A stretch of 64,000 nucleotides of DNA from Martinezella dioscoreae (GTDB lineage: Bacteria; Pseudomonadota; Alphaproteobacteria; Rhizobiales; Rhizobiaceae). Below are positions 8,546 through 16,548 of the stretch, piece by piece; position 1 is the stretch's first letter; the number at the start of each line of letters is the position of its first letter. The position numbers were made by a program, and so were the translations under genes. Below the pieces are notes generated by a model. The model was not told where the DNA came from. It did no database searches and was given only the letters and a program-made list of their open reading frames with translations. The stretch covers positions 930,001 through 994,000 of the forward strand of contig NZ_BLAJ01000001.1 in assembly GCF_009176305.1 (NCBI RefSeq). The letters run 5' to 3'.

Positions 8546-11500
8546 TTGTTAGGTAGGGTCCTGGTTTTTCTGGGTGGATTGCTCGTGGTGGTGCTGTTCG
8601 TGGCGCTGCTCGCTCCGCTCTTCATAGACTGGACCGATTTTCGCAAGAACTTCGAGGATCAGGCGAGCCGCATCATCGGCAAGAAGGTGACCGTTCACGG
8701 CACGGTCGATGCCCGCCTTCTGCCGTTTCCGTCGGTAACGCTGCACGATGTCCGTGTCGGCCAGGAGGCTGATGGCACACCGCTGGTGCAGGTGGCTGAA
8801 TTCTCAATGGATGCGGAACTTGCGCCTTTCCTTTCCGGTGAAGCGTTGATCTTTGATATGCGGGTGTCCAAGCCCAAGGTACGGCTGCGGCTGCTGAAGG
8901 ATGGTACGCTTGACTGGATGCGCGGCAGCCAGCCGGAAATTCCCGCAAAGTCCGTCGTGCTCGAAAGCGTTCATGTCGAAGACGGCGATATTCTCTTCAT
9001 TGACGAGCAGACGGGCAGGACCCGGCATGTCACCGGCCTGAACGCCCAGATGTCGGCCAGATCGCTTGCCGGCCCCTGGCGTATCGAGGGCGATGCGGCA
9101 CTTGACAACGAGCATGGCAATTTCACGGTTTCCAGCAGCCAGCCTGATGACAACGGCGTCCTGCGTGTCCGCACCCGGCTGATGCCGGATCGCCATCCGC
9201 TGAACGTCGATCTCGACGGCGAATTGAAACTCGTCAACAGCAAACCCGATTACATGGGCTCCTTCACCGCCGGGATCAACGATAAGCAGACGCGCGATTC
9301 CGCCGACCAGAAGGCGCAGCCCCGCATCAAGGGCCGTTTCGAGCTGACGAATGACCGCATTCGCGTTCCCGAATACCGTCTCGAAGTCGGCGCCGATGAC
9401 GATCCCTATGTCGTCACCGGCGAGGCGACGCTGGATACGGGGTCCAAGCCGGAATTCCTGCTGACGGCCGACGGCCAGCAGATCGACGTCAATCGTCTCG
9501 GCAACAATAAGGGCACCAACGGCAAGACCAATCGCAACCCTGCAATCTCGGCGCGTCAGCGCCTCAACACTCTGATTGCGATCGCGGCTGAAATCCCGGT
9601 GCCGCAGGTCCCCGGCAAGGCGACCTTCCGCCTGCCGGCGATCGTCGCGGGCGACACGACCATACGCGACGTGCAGCTCGATCTCGAACCGGCGGGAACG
9701 GGATGGAAGATCGATCATGCGATCGGCACGATGCCCGGTCGCACGCAGGTCGAAGCGCGCGGCAATCTGATGCTGATGGGCGAGCCGAATTTCATCGGCA
9801 ATCTGGTCGTTGCGTCCAACCAGCCGTCGGGATTGGCCTCGTGGCTTGTAGGGTCCGTCGACCCGGCGATACGCCAGCTGCGTCAGGCCGGCTTCTCCGC
9901 CGATGTCAGCCTGAAGCATGACGAACAGCGCTTCGAAAATCTTGAGATTGCAATCGGTTCGGCCACGCTGAAAGGCCGGATCGATCGTCAGAGCGGGACA
10001 GACAAGGCCCCGCCAAAGCTTGCGGTCGACCTGATCGGCGATGCCCTCGACCTAGACGCACTGAGGGCGCTGACGGGGCTCTTCACAGGTCAGGATACGG
10101 GGGAATCCCTCTTCGATCATCGGATCACGGCGCATCTCCAGGCCGGAAAATTCATGGCATTCGGCGTGCCGGCGGAGAATGTTGATACGTCCTTCTCCAT
10201 TGCCAACGGCGCTCTGACGATCGATAAGCTCTCGGTGCACAATGTCGCCGGCGCCGAAATTACCGCAACCGGCCGCGCCGACGGCTCGCCTTCCGACTAC
10301 AAGGGATCGGGCGAGATCACCTTCAAGGCTGCCGATCCCGGGCCGTTCTTTGAAATGCTGCGCCAGCATTTGCCGCATCATCCCGTCATGGACCGGTTGG
10401 TGCGCAATGCCGCATGGTATGGAAACACTGCTCTTCGCGGGGCGGTGACGCTCGGCGGGGATCAGGACAATGCGCTGACGGTGACGCTTGCCGGCGTTTC
10501 CAACGGTAGCCGCGTCAATTTCGATTATCGCATGTCCGATCTTTCGGCGTTCACGGGCAAGGGCACCACGACGCTCGAGGGAACGCTCGAAAATTCGGTG
10601 ACGTCGATCCTGTTCGGCCAGGCGGGTCTCGATCCATTGCCTGTCGAAGCCGATGCCAACGGTCGTCTGACGCTGAAAGTGTCCGCAAGCGGCACCGATC
10701 CGGCGGATGCCGCACTCACCTTTGCGACCGACAAGACATCGTTTACCGCAAACGGCAAGGTGGATGTCCGTCCCGCCACCTTCCTCAATGGCAACATAAC
10801 GCTGTCGCTCGAAAGTGCTGATATCGATCCTTATTTCGTGATGAACGGCATCGGTGTTCCACAGATGGGTGCCGGCTTGCCGGTGAAGTTCCAGGCCAAT
10901 GCCGCACTGAACCCGGACAAGATCGTGTTTTCGGACATGAAAGGGTTGTTCGCCGACAACAACATGTCCGGCACGCTGACCGTTGATCGGAAGGCGCCGA
11001 ATCTCAAGGCGTCGGGCGAATTGTCGCTCGACAAGGCGGATCTCGACTGGCTGGCGGAAGCCATCTACGGGCCGATAAGCGATCCGAAAACAGGCACTCT
11101 GAACCAGGATAAACTTGGGCTGCCTGCCTTCACCGGAATGGATATCGGCGTCAAGCTTTCCGCAAAGCAGGTATGGCCCGGCATATTCGGTCCCATTTCG
11201 AATTTCGCCGCCAATGCGACCTACAAGGGCGAAGAATTGCGGCTTAACGATCTGACGGGTGGCTGGAACGGCGGCACGCTGACCGGCAGCGCAATGTTCG
11301 CCAATTCCGACGGTACTGGCCTGCTGCAGACGAAGCTTAGCCTGGCCAACGGCGATCTCGCCGCTGTCGTCTGGCAGCGTGATGGTGCGCCGCTTGCCAC
11401 CGGTCGCTTCGGCCTTGCGATGAATGCCGAAGCGAGCGGCAAGAGCATTGCCGACCTTGCGGCCAATGCCAGCGGTTCGGGTGAAATGAAGCTCGGCGAG

Positions 11501-12256
11501 ACGCATGTGCGTGGCCTCAATCTCTCCGTCATGCCGCCGCTCCTCTCGGCGACGGATCAGATTCAGGGTGATATCACTGCCGCCAAGGTGCTGCCGATCG
11601 TGCAGACGCTGCTCAATAATGGCGAAGCGGTCCTTCCGGCGACGAGCATTCCTTTCAACGTTTCCGCCGGTGTGATGCGGGCGACCAATATTGCCGCCGG
11701 CAACGATCTGGCAAAGCTTTCGGGCAATGCCGAAATCAGTCTGCCGGATGAGCGTATGCGCGGCTCTCTCGGCATCGATTTCAACGCCGGCTCAGAAGCC
11801 CAGAGCGGGGCGGAACCGGCCTTGCGCCTCGATTTCGCCGGCCCACTGGCCTCGCCGGGCCGGACAATGGACGTGACGGATGTGACCAGCTTCCTGTCGG
11901 TTCGGGCATTCGAGCGCGAACGCCGGCGTGTCGAGCGCCTGCAGGCCAATGTGCTTGAAAAGCAGAGGCTGCGGCGTGAGGTGGCGCTGTACAAGTATGT
12001 TGCAGGCGTGCGCGAGGCTCAGCGCCAGCGCGATGCCGCTATCGAGCAGCAGCGTCGTGCAGAAGAAGAACGGTTACGCAATTTAGCCCAGCAAGCGGCC
12101 ACCCAGAAGCAGGCGGAGGAAGAGGCGCGCGCCAGGCAGGCGGCGGAGGAAGCGGCCAAGGCCAAGGCGGCGGCCGAAGCGCGAGCGAAGGCCGAAGCGC
12201 AGCATGCGCCGGCGGGACCTCTGAATTTCAATGAACTGCCGGGAGTTGCCCAGTAA
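8546..12256 (+). CDS. AsmA-family protein, very large
   Basis: 1236 residues. TTG start preceded by GGAGA about ten bases upstream; an N-terminal membrane anchor follows (about residues 5-28, LVFLGGLLVVVLFVALLAPLFI). Then the AsmA N-terminal motif (IDWTDFRKNFEDQASRIIGK, and VTVHGTVDARLLPFPSVTLHDV) leads into long repetitive beta-strand sequence typical of bridge-like lipid-transfer proteins (AsmA/TamB/YhdP group). The last 100 residues are a highly charged Arg/Glu/Ala coiled coil rich in Gln. It is expected to span the periplasm and affect outer-membrane lipid or protein assembly. Monocistronic as far as seen; the charged C-terminal tail is the unusual part. Confidence 0.88.
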   Translation: MLGRVLVFLGGLLVVVLFVALLAPLFIDWTDFRKNFEDQASRIIGKKVTVHGTVDARLLPFPSVTLHDVRVGQEADGTPLVQVAEFSMDAELAPFLSGEALIFDMRVSKPKVRLRLLKDGTLDWMRGSQPEIPAKSVVLESVHVEDGDILFIDEQTGRTRHVTGLNAQMSARSLAGPWRIEGDAALDNEHGNFTVSSSQPDDNGVLRVRTRLMPDRHPLNVDLDGELKLVNSKPDYMGSFTAGINDKQTRDSADQKAQPRIKGRFELTNDRIRVPEYRLEVGADDDPYVVTGEATLDTGSKPEFLLTADGQQIDVNRLGNNKGTNGKTNRNPAISARQRLNTLIAIAAEIPVPQVPGKATFRLPAIVAGDTTIRDVQLDLEPAGTGWKIDHAIGTMPGRTQVEARGNLMLMGEPNFIGNLVVASNQPSGLASWLVGSVDPAIRQLRQAGFSADVSLKHDEQRFENLEIAIGSATLKGRIDRQSGTDKAPPKLAVDLIGDALDLDALRALTGLFTGQDTGESLFDHRITAHLQAGKFMAFGVPAENVDTSFSIANGALTIDKLSVHNVAGAEITATGRADGSPSDYKGSGEITFKAADPGPFFEMLRQHLPHHPVMDRLVRNAAWYGNTALRGAVTLGGDQDNALTVTLAGVSNGSRVNFDYRMSDLSAFTGKGTTTLEGTLENSVTSILFGQAGLDPLPVEADANGRLTLKVSASGTDPADAALTFATDKTSFTANGKVDVRPATFLNGNITLSLESADIDPYFVMNGIGVPQMGAGLPVKFQANAALNPDKIVFSDMKGLFADNNMSGTLTVDRKAPNLKASGELSLDKADLDWLAEAIYGPISDPKTGTLNQDKLGLPAFTGMDIGVKLSAKQVWPGIFGPISNFAANATYKGEELRLNDLTGGWNGGTLTGSAMFANSDGTGLLQTKLSLANGDLAAVVWQRDGAPLATGRFGLAMNAEASGKSIADLAANASGSGEMKLGETHVRGLNLSVMPPLLSATDQIQGDITAAKVLPIVQTLLNNGEAVLPATSIPFNVSAGVMRATNIAAGNDLAKLSGNAEISLPDERMRGSLGIDFNAGSEAQSGAEPALRLDFAGPLASPGRTMDVTDVTSFLSVRAFERERRRVERLQANVLEKQRLRREVALYKYVAGVREAQRQRDAAIEQQRRAEEERLRNLAQQAATQKQAEEEARARQAAEEAAKAKAAAEARAKAEAQHAPAGPLNFNELPGVAQ

Positions 12257-12266
12257 ACAGGGCGGT

Positions 12267-12282
12267 TGTGGATCGATCCACA
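12267..12282. repeat. Perfect 16-bp palindrome between convergent genes
   Basis: TGTGGATCGATCCACA is its own reverse complement. It lies 11 bases after the AsmA stop codon and before the end of the convergent ribbon-helix-helix gene. There is no loop and no T-run, so it is a poor terminator; a protein-binding site is possible. Confidence 0.5.
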
Positions 12283-12337
12283 TCTGGTAGGCGAGGCGCA
12301 GTGCTCACGATATCGTCGTGAACTCCTCTGCAGCCAT

Positions 12338-12550
12338 TCAGTTGCGATCCTTCAGCCATCTGAGGACATAGAGGCGAAGTGCCGAGGAGAGATTGCTGCC
12401 GGCTTCGCGCCCGTCGTCGATCTCGGAGATCAGTGCTGCGAGCGACATGCCGCGCGCGCTGGCGATAGCCTTCAGTTCTGTCCAGAAGGCATCTTCAAGG
12501 GAAAAGCTTGTGCGATGGCCATGCAGCGTCGCGGAATGTTTGCGGATCAT
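12338..12550 (-). CDS. Ribbon-helix-helix domain protein
   Basis: 70 residues from MIRKHSATLHGHRTSF (a start five codons earlier is possible). It has the short beta strand plus two-helix pattern of the RHH_4 family: TSFSLEDAFWTELKAIASARGMSLAALISEID, then SSALRLYVLRWLKD. Such proteins are usually dimeric DNA-binding proteins. It follows the DUF4169 gene and sspB on the same strand, a grouping I recall from other Rhizobiales. It might be a regulator linked to that cluster, but no target is visible. Confidence 0.8.
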   Translation of the reverse strand: MIRKHSATLHGHRTSFSLEDAFWTELKAIASARGMSLAALISEIDDGREAGSNLSSALRLYVLRWLKDRN

Positions 12551-12654
12551 CGGCGGATCGATCAAAAATCGGAAATGGCGGGATATTTCTGAAAGTGATT
12601 CAAAATGCGGAAGTAAGCAACTGATTTCTGAAGTTTTTTATCTCGGGGTCTAAA

Positions 12655-12849
12655 CTAGTCTTCGGTCTTCTTGGTTTCGATTCGCCCGGCCTCGTGCGTC
12701 TTCTCGGCCTTTTCGTTAAGCGCCGACGTCAGCTTCTTCTCGGCCTTGGTTCGCCCGAAGGCGATGCGGTTCTGCTCCGCTTGCTTTTCCTTGTCCGAGC
12801 GGGCCTGCTTTTTGCGAAACTGGCGCAGATTGACGATTTCGGCGCTCAT
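12655..12849 (-). CDS. DUF4169 family protein
   Basis: 64 residues, extremely rich in Lys, Glu and Arg, beginning MSAEIVNLRQFRKKQARSDK. This opening is the hallmark I recall for DUF4169, a small conserved protein of alphaproteobacteria without known function. It is predicted to be helical and soluble, with no membrane segment. It sits 55 bases downstream of sspB on the same strand; the spacing is compatible with one transcript. Confidence 0.82.
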   Translation of the reverse strand: MSAEIVNLRQFRKKQARSDKEKQAEQNRIAFGRTKAEKKLTSALNEKAEKTHEAGRIETKKTED

Positions 12850-12904
12850 CGATCTCTTCCGTTACCGATACGAAAAAGGGAAGCGAATGCTTCCCCTCCA
12901 ATGC

Positions 12905-13417
12905 CTACTGCTTCTTGCGGAATGCGTCGAGGGAGACGACCGATCCCGGCTTCTTTTCTTCGCCTTCCTTGGCTGCCGCCGCCGGCGCTTCCTCGCCTTC
13001 GGCCGGTACCGGATAGGCCGTAATCTCGCTGGAGGAGGTTTCCTCTTCCTCGTCAGCCAGCGGCACGTCGAACTCCAGCTCGAAATTCACCGATGGGTCA
13101 TAGAAGCCGCGGATTGCGTTGAAGGGGACGACCAGTTTTTCCGGAACGTCAGAGAAGGAAAGGCCGATCTCGAATTGGCTTTCGCTGATCTTCAGGTCCC
13201 AGAACTGGTGCTGGATGACGATGGTCATCTGCTCGGGATACTTCGCCTTCAGGTGCTGCGAAATGCGCACACCCGGAGCGCCGGTCAGAAAAGTGATGAA
13301 GAAGTGGTGATCACCGGGCAGGCGGCCTGTAGCGGCGACCTCGGTCAGCACCTTGCGGATCACTCCACGCAGGGCGTCCTGTGCCAAAATGTCGTAGCGG
13401 ATATGATCCTGCCCCAT
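12905..13417 (-). CDS. sspB: SspB family ClpXP adaptor
   Basis: 170 residues from MGQDHIRYD, chosen because AGGAA lies five bases upstream and the alphaproteobacterial family begins here as I recall; starts at 13441 or 13525 are possible. The SspB core is at about residues 1-125 (VLTEVAATGRLPGDHHFFITF, HLKAKYPEQMTIVIQHQFWDL, KLVVPFNAIRGFYDPSVNF). An acidic, low-complexity linker (about 125-155) then leads to a conserved C-terminal tail ending VVSLDAFRKKQ, the part expected to dock on ClpX. It delivers ssrA-tagged proteins to ClpXP. The tmRNA gene lies immediately upstream on the same strand. Confidence 0.92.
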   Translation of the reverse strand: MGQDHIRYDILAQDALRGVIRKVLTEVAATGRLPGDHHFFITFLTGAPGVRISQHLKAKYPEQMTIVIQHQFWDLKISESQFEIGLSFSDVPEKLVVPFNAIRGFYDPSVNFELEFDVPLADEEEETSSSEITAYPVPAEGEEAPAAAAKEGEEKKPGSVVSLDAFRKKQ

Positions 13418-13534
13418 GCTTTCCTGTCTTTCGTTGGCCATGTTTTTTATAGGCTTATGCCACGCTGAACGCCGCCGGAAAAGCCCTATGCGCGAGTCAC
13501 CGCCTGTCGATCTATAATATAGCACTGGAGAAGA

Positions 13535-13867
13535 AGGTGAAGGCTTCTGTTGCCAGGTGCCTTCGAACCCCGCCTAAGAGTGCGACCCCTTAGGACTTTA
13601 TTTGAAGTGTCACACCGCGATTAAGCAGCGAGACGAGCTTCCGCATAGTTGTCGTTTGCAACTACAATTTTAGCCCGATAACGGCGGTACAATGCCGAGC
13701 GAAAAGTCGATCTTTACACCCTTGTCGATCCTGTTTCGCCCCCATCAAAAGCCGGTCTGACGCCAGTCTTGCCGGCCGGTTTTTGGTGGAGGCGCCGGGT
13801 ACCGCCCCCGGGTCCAATAGGTTTATTACACCGCTCATTTATCGCCATAGCCGGCCCGAAGACCGGC
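13535..13867 (-). ncRNA. ssrA: tmRNA, circularly permuted two-piece alphaproteobacterial form
   Basis: On the minus strand the acceptor piece comes first. It runs from about 13867 to 13784 and ends in GGCGCCTCCACCA, the encoded CCA lying at 13784-13786. An intervening segment (13783-13744) follows, then the coding piece, which begins GGGGGCGAAACAGGATCGAC at 13743 and matches the conserved tmRNA 5' end. The acceptor stem pairs GGGGGCG with CGCCTCC. The tag frame at 13659-13621 reads ANDNYAEARLAA and stop. The coding piece ends in hairpins down to about 13539 (GAAGGC...GCCTTC). A weak promoter fits upstream (TATATC at 13879-13874). It rescues stalled ribosomes; the tag is handed to ClpXP by SspB, encoded next. 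Outer ends are approximate. Confidence 0.95.
13621..13659 (-). other. tmRNA proteolysis-tag reading frame
   Basis: Resume codon GCA at 13659-13657, then codons for NDNYAEARLAA and the stop TAA at 13623-13621. With the alanine carried by the charged tmRNA, the full tag would be AANDNYAEARLAA. The final LAA matches the ClpX recognition end of other ssrA tags. Confidence 0.95.
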
Positions 13868-14089
13868 AAAGCTGATATAGTGTTTTCCGCCGGCGAAGGG
13901 AAGGGCAATTGTCATAATTACGTCGCGGAAACATCGGTTTGTCCGCGAAGCTCAGAGATTTACCTGAATTACGTTTCCCTGCGGTTGGTTTCACAGCGGC
14001 TTGTCATTAAAATTGCGAAAAAGGAATCGGCGGGCTGCCGTTCGGGCAAGCCTTACGGCTGGAAATTTCAAGCGATTTCGGAGCAGAAG

Positions 14090-15010
14090 ATGGCTCGTCA
14101 CCCAGAGTATCAATATCTCGACCTGATGGCGCACCTGCTCGAGCACGGCGATCGCCGGATCGATCGCACCGGCGTCGGCACCTTGAGCGGCCTCGGCGCG
14201 ATGATGCGATTCGATCTTTCGAAAGGGCAGATCCCGATCTTCACGACGAAACGCGTCTACTGGAAGCTCGCCGTCAAGGAGATGCTCTGGTTCCTGACCG
14301 GCGACACCAATATCCGCAATCTGCTGAAGGAAAATGTGCGGATCTGGACCGACTGGCCGCTCGCCAAATATCGCAAGGCCACGGGCGAAGAGATCGATCA
14401 GGTTGCTTTTGAAAAGCGTATCCTTGAGGACGAGGCCTTTGCTCTGCAATGGGGCGATCTCGGCCCGGTCTATGGTAAGCAGTGGCGGCAATGGCGCGAT
14501 GCCGAAGGCCGGGTGCATGACCAGCTCGCCGCTGTTATCAAGGATCTCAAGACCAATCCCAGCAGCCGCCGCATGATCTTCCACGCCTGGAATGTCGGCG
14601 AACTTGCCGATATGGCGCTGCATCCTTGCCACATGGTCTATCAGTTCCACGTATCAAACATCTCGGCTGAAGGGGGCAAGCGCCCGCGTCTCAGCCTGAT
14701 GGTCTTCCAGCGTTCGTGCGATTTGTTCCTCGGCAATCCCTTCAACATCTGCCAGCAGGCGGTTTTGCTCGCCATGGTCGCGCAGCAGGTCGATATGGAC
14801 ATGGGCGAGCTGGTCTGGTCAGGTGGCGATGTTCACCTCTATCTCAATCATCTGGATGCGATCCGCGAGCAGCTCAGCCGTGAGCCGAAGCCATTCCCGA
14901 CCTTGCGCCTGCTGCGCCATCCGGACAGCATCGATGATTATCGTATTGAGGATTTCGAGGTTCTCGGATATGAGCCGCACGCGGCGATCGCGGCTGAAGT
15001 CGCGGTTTAG
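14090..15010 (+). CDS. thyA: Thymidylate synthase
   Basis: 306 residues from MARHPEYQYLDL, with GGAGCAG just upstream; the frame stays open further upstream but that part runs through the tmRNA gene. It converts dUMP to dTMP with methylene-tetrahydrofolate. The catalytic Cys180 is in ALHPCHMVYQFHV, and the nucleotide-binding motif FQRSCDLFLGNPFNI follows it. Further motifs are FTTKRVYWK near the start and SGGDVHLYLNH. It is longer than the 264-residue E. coli enzyme because of an insertion around residues 95-135. The partner dihydrofolate reductase folA lies about 2.5 kb downstream with unrelated genes between. Confidence 0.96.
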   Translation: MARHPEYQYLDLMAHLLEHGDRRIDRTGVGTLSGLGAMMRFDLSKGQIPIFTTKRVYWKLAVKEMLWFLTGDTNIRNLLKENVRIWTDWPLAKYRKATGEEIDQVAFEKRILEDEAFALQWGDLGPVYGKQWRQWRDAEGRVHDQLAAVIKDLKTNPSSRRMIFHAWNVGELADMALHPCHMVYQFHVSNISAEGGKRPRLSLMVFQRSCDLFLGNPFNICQQAVLLAMVAQQVDMDMGELVWSGGDVHLYLNHLDAIREQLSREPKPFPTLRLLRHPDSIDDYRIEDFEVLGYEPHAAIAAEVAV

Positions 15011-15081
15011 GCGTTTCGGCCGGCAACGCCGGCGCGAATGAGTTTTGCCACCGTGATCGGCATGATCCCCATGCTCTCAGC

Positions 15082-15603
15082 TTATGGTTTGGGATCGGGA
15101 TCGACGCGTTCGTCCAGCAAGAGCTGCAGGAAGGCGAGATCCAACCACCGCCCGAACTTCGTGCCGACCTGCGGGAGGAGGCCGACCTGCTGGAAGCCGA
15201 GTTTTTCGTGCAGCCGAATGGAGGCGACGTTGCCGGCCTCGATGCCTGCGACCATCGCATGTTTGCCGATCGCCCGGGCACGCTCGATCAGCTCCATCAT
15301 CAGCGCCTTGCCGATGCCGCCGCGATATTGATCGTTGCGCACGTAGACTGAATGCTCGACGGTGTGCCGATAGCCGTCAAAGGCGCGCCAGTCGCCGAAG
15401 GAGGCATAGCCGACTACTTCCCCATGCTCATCGATCGCCACCAGCACGGGGTAACCGAGTTTATGCCGATCCTGCAGCCATTGTTTGCGATTGGCGATAT
15501 CAACCTGCGTCTCGTTCCAGATCGCGGCGGTATTGACGACGGCGTCGTTATAGATTGCGGTTATTCCCGCGAGATCTTCGTCTCTCGCATCGCGAATTTG
15601 CAT
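15082..15603 (-). CDS. GNAT acetyltransferase, phosphinothricin acetyltransferase-like
   Basis: 173 residues. The sequence follows the PAT/MnaT subfamily: MQIRDARDEDLAGITAIYND at the start, NTAAIWNE, then GYASFGDWRAF, HSVYVRNDQYRGGIGKAL (the acetyl-CoA loop, about 90-105) and LHEKLGFQQVGLLPQVG. Members N-acetylate phosphinothricin, methionine sulfoximine or related amino acids. It is convergent with thyA and has an AT-rich 277-base upstream region. The actual substrate here is not known. Confidence 0.88.
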   Translation of the reverse strand: MQIRDARDEDLAGITAIYNDAVVNTAAIWNETQVDIANRKQWLQDRHKLGYPVLVAIDEHGEVVGYASFGDWRAFDGYRHTVEHSVYVRNDQYRGGIGKALMMELIERARAIGKHAMVAGIEAGNVASIRLHEKLGFQQVGLLPQVGTKFGRWLDLAFLQLLLDERVDPDPKP

Positions 15604-15880
15604 CGGCGGCTCCGTAGGGCATCCATTAAATCGGATAGATGTCTTTGTTACTCTATCCTGTCATACATCGATTTCCATATCTGTCTATTATATTATTACA
15701 AATATCAGGCGGATAAAAAGCGCCGGGTCGGCTCGCGATGAATGCCGGAATTCTCAAGGTTACGCGGCTTTGAGGAATGTTCGACTGTTCTTCCGTGCTA
15801 TGAAGGCTCGTATGAGGTCAGGTTTCGGATGTGCAGGGCGCTAATTGTCAGCTCTGTGGAAGTCCACTATATTAAAACGC

Positions 15881-16447
15881 ATGCCTCACCTTGATGATAT
15901 CGACAGGCGCATAGGCGCACGCATTCGCATCGAACGGGAAAGCCGCGGCTGGTCGCTGACGGAGCTGGCGGACCGCTCTACCGTATCCCGTGCTATGATC
16001 CATAAGATCGAGCGCGGCGAAAGCAGCCCGACGGCGACGTTGCTCGGCAAGCTTTCCGGTGCCTTCAGCCTGAGCATGTCGACCCTGATGGCGCGTGCGG
16101 AGATGCAGCAAGGCCGGTTTCTCCGGAAGGAAGAGCAGCCCGTCTGGGTCGATCCGCAGACGGGTTATGAGCGCCGGCACGTTTCCCCGAAGTCGAACCT
16201 GCCGCTCGATCTCGTCCGCATCGAATTACCCGCAGGCGCGGAGGTTCCGATGCCCGCATCGGCTTATGCCTTCATGCGGCAGCTTATCTGGGTGCTGGAG
16301 GGACAGCTGATCTTTCTCGAAGGAGATGCGAAGCACTCGATGTCGGTGGGCGATTGCCTTGAGCTCGGTCCGCCGACGGACTGCATCTTCAAAAATGAAA
16401 GCGGAGAGCCCTGCATCTATGCCGTCCTCGTGCTTCGTAACGCCTAA
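15881..16447 (+). CDS. XRE-family regulator with C-terminal cupin domain
   Basis: 188 residues from the ATG at 15881; a TTG twelve codons earlier is less likely. N-terminal helix-turn-helix (about residues 8-65: IGARIRIERESRGWSLTELADRSTVSRAMIHKIERGESSPTA in pieces), then a cupin sensor domain (about 105-185: LIWVLEGQLIFLEGDAKHSMSVGDCLELGP). This HTH-cupin build is common for regulators of amine, amino-acid or polyamine metabolism. The gene is about 100 bases upstream of the 6PGDH-like oxidoreductase on the same strand. Target and ligand are unknown. Confidence 0.88.
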   Translation: MPHLDDIDRRIGARIRIERESRGWSLTELADRSTVSRAMIHKIERGESSPTATLLGKLSGAFSLSMSTLMARAEMQQGRFLRKEEQPVWVDPQTGYERRHVSPKSNLPLDLVRIELPAGAEVPMPASAYAFMRQLIWVLEGQLIFLEGDAKHSMSVGDCLELGPPTDCIFKNESGEPCIYAVLVLRNA

Positions 16448-16548
16448 GGGGCAGCGCTAAACTTAGCGTTACCACAAGGCATTATGCTCGTCCGGCCGGA
16501 CGATAGGCGATATGCTGCCGTCTTCCTCGATCGGAGAAGGAGTTGGCC

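Noticed and set aside
8804-11506. Two long antisense frames (371 and 484 codons) within the AsmA gene
   Set aside because: Both are shadows of a high-GC coding sequence; no ribosome sites or family motifs.
13769-14089. Open extension of the thyA frame to 413 codons
   Set aside because: The extra 107 codons run through the tmRNA acceptor piece and lack thymidylate synthase sequence; the ATG at 14090 has a ribosome site.
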